A stretch of 37,797 nucleotides of DNA from Deltaproteobacteria bacterium (GTDB lineage Bacteria > Desulfobacterota > Binatia > HRBIN30 > JACQVA1), in assembly GCA_016210005.1 (NCBI GenBank), contig JACQVA010000140.1, positions 1-37,797 on the forward strand, in the 5' to 3' direction. The first letter of the stretch is position 1. Each line of letters starts with the position of its first letter. Positions 13,413 through 20,992 of the stretch are shown here, piece after piece. Made by a program: the position numbers and the translations under genes. The notes below the pieces were generated by a model that worked only from the letters and a program-made list of their open reading frames with translations, was not told the origin of the DNA and searched no databases.

Positions 13413-14998
13413 CTCTCGCCGTGCAAACGCTCGACCCCACTGGCGGAACCGAGAGTCGGTGTCCGACTGCCAGCACACGGCCGGCCACTCAAGACAAGGC
13501 CGCGGCGCAGGCGCGGCAACTCGCCGCCCGCTACTGGTTCCTGCCCGTGCTCGCGGGCGCCGGATACCGCCACAGCTGCTTTCTCTACTTCATCTTCGAC
13601 ACCGGTGTCGCCTGGTGCATTGTCGATCGGGGTGACCAGCAGGCAGCGCCTGTGGCCGTTCCGCTGTCACGCTCGCTGCCGTTCGAGGCCGCCGCCTTCG
13701 ACGGCGTGTTCGCCTGTAGCACCGCTGGCTCAGCACCAGCGCTGGCCGGCGTGGTCGAACGTCTCGCGCACATCGTGCGCCCCGGCGGGGTCCTTGTCTG
13801 CGCATGTCCAGGTCTGGCCGGGCGACTGGCGACCGCGCGCCTGGCACTCGCCGAGCGCGACACCGCCGCAATGGCACCGTACTTCATCGCCACTCGCACG
13901 CTGTACACGCTTCCCGGTCTGCGGCGGCCTTCGTTGCTGTTGACTTCAGCCGAGCTGCTCGGCGCAGGGAGCACTGGCGAGTTGGTCACACCGCACTTGA
14001 GTCGACCGACACGACTGCTCGCACAGGCGCTCGCGCGGCCGAGCATCGTGCGGCGTCTCAGCTCGCGTCTGGTGCTCTGGACGCGCACCGCGCGTCCACT
14101 AGGCGAGGAACACAACAGCCACGGGGCATCACAATTACACCTATCCGCCGCGGCGCCGCCGTGGTTAGCGAGCGACGTCGACCTCGCGCTGTACACCGAC
14201 AAGCCGCGCCGCGCCGCCCAACGCGCCTTCGCGGTAATCGGGGCACAAAAGCGCAGCCTGGCGGTCGTCAAATTCAGTCGCGAGCCGGACGCTAAGTTGG
14301 CTCATGAGCATTGGGCGCTGGCGCGAGTTCACCAACTGCTGGCGTCATCGCCGCTTCGGGCCACCATTCCGGCCTGGTGGTTTCGGCATACCAACGTCTT
14401 CGCTTACGAGCACCGTGCCGGCCACTCGCTGCAGGCGCTGTTCTCGCCCCTGTTCCGACCGCCATTGCAGCTGGCCGAGATTCGCCCGCTCCTGCAAGGC
14501 GCCACTGACTGGCTGGTGGCCTTTCAGCAAGCCACGCGTTTGCCGTCGACCGCACCGGCCTCGGGCATTCCGCTGGGACCCGTTCACGGTGACTTCCAGC
14601 CCGCCAACATCCTCATGCAGTCGAACGGTGCGGTGTCGGTGATTGATTGGGAGCAGTTCGAGGAGCGGCAACCCATCACGCACGACGTGCTCAATCTGTT
14701 CACCTATGTGGGGCTGTTCTACGAGCCCCGGCGGGCACTACGCGAAGCCTGCGATCGTCTATTCTTTGTGCGAACGCCTCTGGGTGAATTGCTGCGCGGC
14801 GTATTGCAGGCGTATTGCCGGGCGATGCAAATTCCCGCAGGCGAGCTGCGCCGCGCCTACGACGATTTTCTGGCTTGGCGGAGCCGGCGCCGAGTCGCTG
14901 AGGGCCTGACAAACGAGGCACATTACTTGACGGGGCTCAGCGACTTCTTCGCTTGCAACGCCGCCGCGGCGACGATCTTCGACCTGGATCGAGAGTGA
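13409..14998 (+). CDS. Methyltransferase-like remnant fused to an APH-type kinase
   Basis: This 529-residue protein has two parts. The N-terminal half (to about 235) keeps the second half of a class I methyltransferase, with LPFEAAAFDGVFAC at about 90-103 and HIVRPGGVLVCACP at about 121-134, but no glycine-rich SAM motif I. The C-terminal half is an aminoglycoside-phosphotransferase/choline-kinase fold, with VVKFS (Lys288), HGDFQPANIL (393-402, the catalytic Asp/Asn loop) and VIDWEQ (411-416, metal-binding Asp). A sugar or small-molecule kinase is the most likely activity, with the N-terminus a binding module. The likely start is TTG 13409 (TTGA overlap); GTG 13421 is the alternative, and neither has a good ribosome binding site. 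Confidence 0.75.
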   Translation: MTLAVQTLDPTGGTESRCPTASTRPATQDKAAAQARQLAARYWFLPVLAGAGYRHSCFLYFIFDTGVAWCIVDRGDQQAAPVAVPLSRSLPFEAAAFDGVFACSTAGSAPALAGVVERLAHIVRPGGVLVCACPGLAGRLATARLALAERDTAAMAPYFIATRTLYTLPGLRRPSLLLTSAELLGAGSTGELVTPHLSRPTRLLAQALARPSIVRRLSSRLVLWTRTARPLGEEHNSHGASQLHLSAAAPPWLASDVDLALYTDKPRRAAQRAFAVIGAQKRSLAVVKFSREPDAKLAHEHWALARVHQLLASSPLRATIPAWWFRHTNVFAYEHRAGHSLQALFSPLFRPPLQLAEIRPLLQGATDWLVAFQQATRLPSTAPASGIPLGPVHGDFQPANILMQSNGAVSVIDWEQFEERQPITHDVLNLFTYVGLFYEPRRALREACDRLFFVRTPLGELLRGVLQAYCRAMQIPAGELRRAYDDFLAWRSRRRVAEGLTNEAHYLTGLSDFFACNAAAATIFDLDRE

Positions 14999-15846
14999 TG
15001 GCGACCGAGATCTCCGCTCTGCGTTGGGCGCTCAAGAAGACGGCGCGCAAGGCACTGGCACTCTCTACTGCCGGTTGCGAGCATGCTTGGCGGTGGGCCG
15101 GCAAACCGGTCACGGCTCCGGTTCGCGTACTGACCTACCATCGGTTCGGGGCCGCGCGCCGCGACCCATTCTGTGTTCGGGTTGAGGACTTCGAGCAACA
15201 CATGGCCTGGATTGCCGGTCACTGTGACGCCCGCTCGCTCGCCGACGTAACCAGTATCGTGGGCGGGCAAGTACAATTCACTCGGCCCGGGGTACTCGTC
15301 ACTATCGACGATGGGCTACGAAGCCTCTACACTGAGGCATTGCCGATCTTGCAGCGTTACCGCGTCCCCGCAGTTGCATTCGTACCCGCCGGCGAAATCG
15401 GCACCGCCAGCGACGAGGCGCGCCTGAGTTGGAACGAACTGCGTGACCTGCACCAGGCCGGAATCACCATCGGTTCTCATGGCTGGGTACACCGCTCGCT
15501 GGGCCGGTTGTCCGCCGCCGCGGTCCGCGACGACATGGAGCGTTCGCGCAGCGCCATCGAGCAGCGCCTGGGAATCCGGGTCAGCGCCTTTGCCTATCCT
15601 TTCGGGACGCGGGCCGATTACAACGCTGTGACCGAGGCAGTGCTCCGCGACAGCGGCTACACCTGCGCCTTCACCTCACAACACGGCGCCGTCCGCGCGG
15701 GGATGAACCCATTCAGCCTGCCGCGCATCAAGGTCGAGGGCGGTGAAGACTTGTGGATGTTTCGCTTACTCTGCCGCGGGGCACTCGACGGGTGGCAGTG
15801 GGTCGATCACACACTGTGGCGTTTGCAGGCCAGTGAGAGGCCATGA
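14998..15846 (+). CDS. Polysaccharide deacetylase (CE4/NodB fold)
   Basis: This 282-residue protein has the NodB homology domain. The catalytic-base motif is VTIDDG (101-106; TFDD-like with Ile), and the metal-binding motif is GSHGWVHRSL (His161, His165). A later FAYPFGTRADYN block also matches CE4 enzymes. It should remove N- or O-acetyl groups from a sugar, which implies an acetylated (for example N-acetylhexosamine) residue in the polymer or its precursor. There is no clear signal peptide, although the N-terminus is basic, so the cellular side is uncertain. The start overlaps the upstream stop (TGATG), and its own stop overlaps the flippase start (ATGA). Confidence 0.88.
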   Translation: MATEISALRWALKKTARKALALSTAGCEHAWRWAGKPVTAPVRVLTYHRFGAARRDPFCVRVEDFEQHMAWIAGHCDARSLADVTSIVGGQVQFTRPGVLVTIDDGLRSLYTEALPILQRYRVPAVAFVPAGEIGTASDEARLSWNELRDLHQAGITIGSHGWVHRSLGRLSAAAVRDDMERSRSAIEQRLGIRVSAFAYPFGTRADYNAVTEAVLRDSGYTCAFTSQHGAVRAGMNPFSLPRIKVEGGEDLWMFRLLCRGALDGWQWVDHTLWRLQASERP

Positions 15847-17339
15847 CCGCACAACCTAACACGGCGGCGGCGCATCCTCGCGACCTCGGCGCCGCACGCG
15901 TCGTTAAGAATACTGCGGTGCTGCTGGCGTTGCGCGTGGGTATGCCGATGCTTTCGGTTGCCCTCGTGCTGGCGGTGTCGCGCACGCTCGGCGCCGAGGG
16001 ACTCGGCCGCTACACCCTCGCCTTCACGTTCCTGTACTTCTGCGACACCATCGCACCACTCGGCTTACGTGCCTTGATCACGCGCGAGGGTGCGCGCAAT
16101 GGTGCGGTATTGAAGAGTATGCTGGCCAACTCCCTGACGTTGGGCACGGCTTCGGGTCTGCTGTCGGCCGGCCTGATGGCGACGCTAGGGCTCGTCCTCG
16201 GATACGATACCGCTACTCAACGCGTGGTGTTGTTGCTGAGTCTGGCAGTTTTGCCGTCACCGCTTATGGCCTTCTTCGAGGCCACCTTCGTGGCGCTCGA
16301 GCGGATGGAGTACGTCGCGGCAATGCTGCTGGCGGAGGTAATCGTTCGGGTGGGTCTGGGCGGCGCCCTGTTGCTGGCGGGCTACGGCCTCGAGGGGGTA
16401 ATGCTGGCAGCCGTAGCCGGCCGCCTGTTGGCCTGCTTCGGCGCCAGCCGCTTGGTCGAGCGAGCCGGCATACCGGTGCGGTGGGGGTTGGATCCGGTTC
16501 TGCTGCGCCAGCTGGTTCGGGAAGCGCCCACGTTTCTCATGATCTCGGTGTTCGCCACGTTGTACTGGCGTATCGATGCCTTCATGCTGTCGCAGCTTCG
16601 CGGGGTAGAAGACGTGGGCTACTACGGCGCTGCCTGGCGGCTGTTGGAGTTCGCGATCATCATACCGCAGAGCTTCTGCCTCTCGCTCTATCCGCAGATG
16701 GCCAGCGCCGCCGCGCAAGGAGCAGCCGCTCTCGATTGGCTTGGCCGCGCGGCCGCGCGCTACCTGTTCGCAGCCAGCCTGCCGGCCGCCGTGTGCGTCA
16801 CCTTGCTGGCGGAGCCGATTCTGACCCTGCTCTACGGCGAGTCATTTCATGCCGCCGCGGGCGCACTGATCGTGTTGATGTGGAGCGTCGTCCCGTATGG
16901 CTGGATTCGCTACCACGCCTATGTTCTGGTAGCGGCCAATCATCAGCGAGTCGATCTTGCGCTCAACGGTCTGGCCTCGCTCTGCAACATTGCGCTCAAC
17001 TTCGGACTCATTCCTGCGTATGGGGCGCTGGGGGCAGCGCTGGCGACGCTGATTTCCCTGTGGCTCTATGCCTCGCTGCAGTACCTATATCTCCAGCAGC
17101 GCCTGCCCGGTTATGCCGCGCCACTGCGACCCGATGCCGCACCGTTGCTGGCGGCGGCGCTGACTGGGGTATTCGTTTGGACTGTCAGGCAACCACACGC
17201 CGTCGTGGCACTCACAGCCGCGCCTTTCGTGTATGCCGTTACCTTGCTGGGCACGGGCTTCTTCACTTCGGCCGAGCTGCGACTGCTTCATCTCGATCGT
17301 CTGGCGAAGGCCTGCGGGGTTTCGGCGCTGATACGATAG
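15843..17339 (+). CDS. wzx: Wzx-type lipid-linked oligosaccharide flippase
   Basis: This 498-residue protein is hydrophobic throughout, with about 12-14 predicted membrane segments and the arrangement of the MOP/PST flippase family. It opens with ARVVKNTAVLLALRVGM...SRTLGAEGLGRY, and mid-protein has FATLYWRIDAFMLSQLRGVEDVGYYGAAWRL. It should move the completed undecaprenyl-linked repeat unit from the cytoplasmic to the periplasmic face. It starts at ATG within the deacetylase stop (ATGA). The Wzy/ligase-type gene follows after 19 bases, completing a Wzx/Wzy-dependent pathway with the GNVR and OPX proteins. Confidence 0.92.
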   Translation: MTAQPNTAAAHPRDLGAARVVKNTAVLLALRVGMPMLSVALVLAVSRTLGAEGLGRYTLAFTFLYFCDTIAPLGLRALITREGARNGAVLKSMLANSLTLGTASGLLSAGLMATLGLVLGYDTATQRVVLLLSLAVLPSPLMAFFEATFVALERMEYVAAMLLAEVIVRVGLGGALLLAGYGLEGVMLAAVAGRLLACFGASRLVERAGIPVRWGLDPVLLRQLVREAPTFLMISVFATLYWRIDAFMLSQLRGVEDVGYYGAAWRLLEFAIIIPQSFCLSLYPQMASAAAQGAAALDWLGRAAARYLFAASLPAAVCVTLLAEPILTLLYGESFHAAAGALIVLMWSVVPYGWIRYHAYVLVAANHQRVDLALNGLASLCNIALNFGLIPAYGALGAALATLISLWLYASLQYLYLQQRLPGYAAPLRPDAAPLLAAALTGVFVWTVRQPHAVVALTAAPFVYAVTLLGTGFFTSAELRLLHLDRLAKACGVSALIR

Positions 17340-17358
17340 CCAGCATGGAGCAGACCGC

Positions 17359-18861
17359 GTGACCATTCCAGCGACAGCCGCCGCTGCCCATTCGCCCATG
17401 CCGGCGGGGTCAGTCACACGCGCCCTGCTAACGTTCGGCACCCTTGGGATCGCAGTCGGCGCTGCGGCACTGGTTCTGGCGGGCGTTCCCACCCGCTGGA
17501 TGGTTTACGTGGTCGGGGCGCTCTTCTGCGCGCTCGTTGTCTTCTCCTTGCAGGACAAGGAGAGGTTTCTTTATGGGGTGCTCGTTCTCAGCTTTCAAGC
17601 CGACGTCTCGCTGCGGTTCGCCTATGAGCGGGCCGGTAGTGAAGGGATGGTATTTCCTCTCACCACGTTCGTCGGCGCGGCCCTGCTTGGCTACTGCCTG
17701 ATTTGGCGGGCGCCACACGATCAGCCGCCGTTTCGCTGGGGCGGCAAGCTCAGCGTACCGATTCTCTTGTTCTTCGCTGCTTCTGTCGCCTCGCTGCTGC
17801 GTACCTCAGAGCGGTTTGTCGGAATCACTCATCTGATATTGCAGGCACAGCTCTACTTTGCGTACTTGCTCGCCCTGAACCTGATCCGCTCTCAGCCGCA
17901 GTTGGACCGTACGGTGAAATTGCTCTTTGTCGCCGTAGCGATGCAATCGGCGGTGTACTTCATTCAGAGTGCGACCGGTGAGACCTTCACCCTGGCAGGC
18001 GAGGTTCTCGCAGAGAATCCCAACCTGCCGAGACCCGGAGGAACCGTAGCAACCAGTCCGGGAGGCTTCGCGGCCTTCATGCTTCCGATTCTCTTGATCG
18101 CCGCGGCCTACTATTTGACCGGCCAGCGCGGCCCTGCCGGACCGCGGCCCGCGATGGTAGCTGCCATGGGCATCGTGGCGCTGGTGCTGACGTTTACCCG
18201 GGCGGCTTGGGGCGCATTTGGCTTCGGCATCGTTTGGCTATTGCTCCTGAGCGCCCGCCGGGGCGCGCTGCGTTTGCGACGTGTGGGCTGGGTGGCCGCT
18301 GCCACGCTCGGTGCCGCCATTGCCTTCTCGCCGATGGTGGCGGCGCGATTTGCGGAATCCACAGTGAGCGACGCCTACGAGGAGCGGGCAGCGCTCATGC
18401 GTATGGCGCTGCGCGTTATAGCCGCGGAGCCACTGACCGGAGTCGGCACCGGAGCCTACGAGCACGCCTTTAAGTCGTATATCGACAGCGAGCTCGACAC
18501 CGGCTGGGTGTACACGGTGCACAATGTCTACTTGCTGCGCACCGCCGAGACCGGCATTCTCGGTGGAATTAGCCTGGTGGTGTTGTTATTGGCTGCACTC
18601 ATCCAAGCCCTGCGCCTAACCCGAACGACGCAGGCCGGCACGCGCGCGCTGGCACTCGGCTGGAGCGCTGGCCTGCTGGCCTTCTGCTGGATGATGTATT
18701 GGAACATCCTCCAGGGCTACACCTATAATGCCCAGCTATGGTTTTTGATGGGCATGGCCGAGGCCGTCGAGCTGTCGCAGGATTCGTCACGGGATGGGCG
18801 TGACCGACAGCAAGTTGGGAATTCCCGGGCGGCCGCTGACAACATCCGCCCCAACATCTGA
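17359..18861 (+). CDS. Wzy polymerase/O-antigen ligase-family membrane protein
   Basis: This 500-residue integral membrane protein has about 11-13 hydrophobic segments. The large periplasmic loop characteristic of Wzy_C/O-antigen ligase proteins is present, with GVGTGAYEHAF and VHNVYLLRTAETGILGG. It most likely polymerises repeat units delivered by the flippase; ligase activity cannot be excluded from sequence. The start is GTG 17359, 8 bases after GGAG. The last 75 bases overlap, in convergent orientation, the end of the minus-strand beta-helix gene, and the C-terminal 25 residues are hydrophilic and look non-conserved. Confidence 0.88.
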   Translation: MTIPATAAAAHSPMPAGSVTRALLTFGTLGIAVGAAALVLAGVPTRWMVYVVGALFCALVVFSLQDKERFLYGVLVLSFQADVSLRFAYERAGSEGMVFPLTTFVGAALLGYCLIWRAPHDQPPFRWGGKLSVPILLFFAASVASLLRTSERFVGITHLILQAQLYFAYLLALNLIRSQPQLDRTVKLLFVAVAMQSAVYFIQSATGETFTLAGEVLAENPNLPRPGGTVATSPGGFAAFMLPILLIAAAYYLTGQRGPAGPRPAMVAAMGIVALVLTFTRAAWGAFGFGIVWLLLLSARRGALRLRRVGWVAAATLGAAIAFSPMVAARFAESTVSDAYEERAALMRMALRVIAAEPLTGVGTGAYEHAFKSYIDSELDTGWVYTVHNVYLLRTAETGILGGISLVVLLLAALIQALRLTRTTQAGTRALALGWSAGLLAFCWMMYWNILQGYTYNAQLWFLMGMAEAVELSQDSSRDGRDRQQVGNSRAAADNIRPNI

Positions 18862-20865
18862 TGCGACACCCGCGGGCCGGGTGTCACCATCGAAGTCGAG
18901 CGGCGGCGCGTCGGTCGTTGTCGCCCCCCCGATCAGCCCCGAGCCAGCTTGCAAATGCAGGTCAGTCGGCGAGAGGAAGAGCGGGTCCAATTGCTTAGCG
19001 CTGGCCTCGAAGGCGCCCACCACCTGATCCCTCGTGTGAGCGATTCCCGGGATAATCCGCACCACGTTGGTAGCGCCGCTGGCACCCCAGTAAGTATTGT
19101 TGCTGTGTATCGGCACCGCCGCCGTCGTGGCGTAAAGGTTACAGGCGAAGCCGCTGCACGGTGTCCCAGCCCGACTGCATACATCCGTGGCATTATTACG
19201 CACCGTTGCGACCGCCCCGTTCGGCGAGAGATCGATGCAGGGACCGCCGGTGTTTCGGATCGCGTTGTTCACGATCTTCACATTCGGGATGGTCGAGTCG
19301 ATCTTGATGCCGGCAGCAGCCACCGTCAGCACGGGGTTGGCGTAGTCTCCACGGCACATATTGTTAGAAATGGTCGCGCCGGCCATGGTTCCGGTGCCTT
19401 GTTCCTCCAATTGTATGCACGCGCAGTCTCCGGTGCCGATCGGATTCGGCGGGTAGGCCGCGATTTGATCAGCCGCATGGCAGTTGTTGTAGATCAAGTT
19501 GCGATCGATCACGACGTTGTTCGATGTGCAGGTGCCGCCACAGCCTTCGGTCGACGTGGTGACCGAGATACCGTCGCGAAACGTGTCGTGAATGGTGTTG
19601 CCGGCCGCAATGCAGTCGTTGCAGTTCTTCAGGATGACGCCCATCCCGAGATTCGTTCCCTTGCCGCCGCCGTCCAACCAGCCGCGGCCGGTGTCGAAGA
19701 TCGTCGAGTTCTCCACTGTGCAGTGGCTGAGTTGCACGCCGGACGCCCCCGCTGGCGCGCCCGGACCGCCGCCGTAGTGCGCGATGCCTTCAGCCATCGC
19801 ATCACGACACAGCCCGTTTCGGAAGGCGATGTAGGTCCCGCTGCTGGTGCGCAGGCAGTTGCCGTAGTCATGGCCGCCCGCACCCATCACCTCGACGCCG
19901 TCGAACGTCACGTGCTGCGAACCGCCAACAACGTTGAGCGGATGATAGCCATACTTGACCCGGAAACTGCCGCCACTGGGATTCCTGCGAACGGTCATGT
20001 AGGCGGCGCCGGTTGCAGCAACGACGCCGTAGGCACCGTCACCGCCCTGGACGACCAATTTCACCCGATGCGAATCCGGATCACTCCCATCGGACAATCG
20101 CACTACCAGCGGGTTGCCGCTATTGACCGAGAAAAACCCTCCGCGGGGCAGGCCGTCGTGATCAGCCGCGGCGTCCGAGCCCAACAGCGCCGGGCCATCT
20201 GCCCACCACGCCAAGCGTTGCCCCGGCCCGTCCACGGGCGGATCGATCCAAATCTGCGCCGTGTCGCTGTTCGACACATTGAAGCCCGTGGCGCAGTACG
20301 TCTCGCTCGGAGCTGCGAGCGACAAACCGGCCGCGCCGCAACATGCATCGTTGGCGCCGCCGGGGCCGTCGCCCCCATCGCTGCATGGACTCCAGACCGA
20401 CCCCGCATCGAGGTCGGCATCGGCCCCTTCCAGAACCACGTCTTCTCCGGGGAAGTTCTCGATGATCAGCGGAGCGGCGGCGGAACACTGCTTAAACAAT
20501 GGCAGCACTGTATGCCCGCCGTCGTACCCGCCGCTGGCCAGCTGGTCGTCGTCGCACGAGCTGTAGCGTTTGGCAGCAGTCGAGTCATCGCTGAAACCGG
20601 ACAATTTGGCGCGATAAGTTCCCCCTCGCAGTTGCAGGACATCACCGCAGGACACCTGCCCCTGCGTCAGGGCGTAATACGGGTGCGCGTAGGGACTGGC
20701 GAGCGTCCCGGTACCCGGCGTCGCCGGGCTACATGCCGTGGAAAGCGCGGCCGCGTAGTAGGTTGCGGCCCCTGCCGGAACGGCTCCCGCGAGCAGAGCA
20801 CAGGCGACCGCAAGCGATCCCAAGCTCGTTGCGGTAGTTTGGTGCTGACTATGTCGACGACCCAT
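18787..20865 (-). CDS. Secreted right-handed parallel beta-helix protein
   Basis: This 692-residue protein has a signal peptide (cleavage likely after AGA33) and is Cys-rich, as expected for an exported protein with disulfides. From about 310 to 610 it has beta-helix turns rich in N-N and N-x-I patterns (NNVVIDRNLIYNNC, ATISNNMCRG, NVKIVNNAIRNTGG), as in pectate-lyase-like and DUF1565-type proteins. Such folds bind or cleave acidic polysaccharides. No lyase catalytic signature could be identified, so enzyme activity is unproven. ATG 20865 has AGAGGA 7 bases upstream. It is the only minus-strand gene inside the cluster and shares its promoter region with the heparinase-family gene. Confidence 0.8.
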   Translation of the reverse strand: MGRRHSQHQTTATSLGSLAVACALLAGAVPAGAATYYAAALSTACSPATPGTGTLASPYAHPYYALTQGQVSCGDVLQLRGGTYRAKLSGFSDDSTAAKRYSSCDDDQLASGGYDGGHTVLPLFKQCSAAAPLIIENFPGEDVVLEGADADLDAGSVWSPCSDGGDGPGGANDACCGAAGLSLAAPSETYCATGFNVSNSDTAQIWIDPPVDGPGQRLAWWADGPALLGSDAAADHDGLPRGGFFSVNSGNPLVVRLSDGSDPDSHRVKLVVQGGDGAYGVVAATGAAYMTVRRNPSGGSFRVKYGYHPLNVVGGSQHVTFDGVEVMGAGGHDYGNCLRTSSGTYIAFRNGLCRDAMAEGIAHYGGGPGAPAGASGVQLSHCTVENSTIFDTGRGWLDGGGKGTNLGMGVILKNCNDCIAAGNTIHDTFRDGISVTTSTEGCGGTCTSNNVVIDRNLIYNNCHAADQIAAYPPNPIGTGDCACIQLEEQGTGTMAGATISNNMCRGDYANPVLTVAAAGIKIDSTIPNVKIVNNAIRNTGGPCIDLSPNGAVATVRNNATDVCSRAGTPCSGFACNLYATTAAVPIHSNNTYWGASGATNVVRIIPGIAHTRDQVVGAFEASAKQLDPLFLSPTDLHLQAGSGLIGGATTTDAPPLDFDGDTRPAGVASDVGADVVSGRPGIPNLLSVTPIP

Positions 20866-20992
20866 CGGCTGTCCTCTCGTAGCAATGGCCGTTCCGGCCG
20901 GGACCTAGGTAGGGCGGCTCGGCTCCGCGGCCGAACGCACGTCATATGAACCGTTACCAAACCACTTCCCTGTGTCACTCCGGTGAGGTTGT
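20866..20992. promoter_or_regulatory. Divergent promoter region of the two lyase-like genes
   Basis: These 127 bases separate the beta-helix gene (minus) from the heparinase-family gene (plus) and must hold the minus-strand promoter. A GGCCG-TTC-CGGCC inverted repeat lies at 20887-20899. No convincing sigma-70 or sigma-54 boxes were found by eye. The plus-strand gene may depend on a promoter here, because the minus-strand gene separates it from the upstream operon. Confidence 0.35.

Noticed and set aside
17345-17362. A five-codon ATG frame (MEQTA) just before the Wzy-like gene
   Set aside because: Too short to support as a gene; its GGAG probably serves as the ribosome binding site for the GTG start at 17359.
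18949-20949. A long open frame on the plus strand opposite the beta-helix gene
   Set aside because: It lacks a recognisable domain, is Arg/Ala/Val-rich as expected from antisense of a GC-rich gene, and the minus-strand frame has a signal peptide, ribosome binding site and beta-helix repeats.
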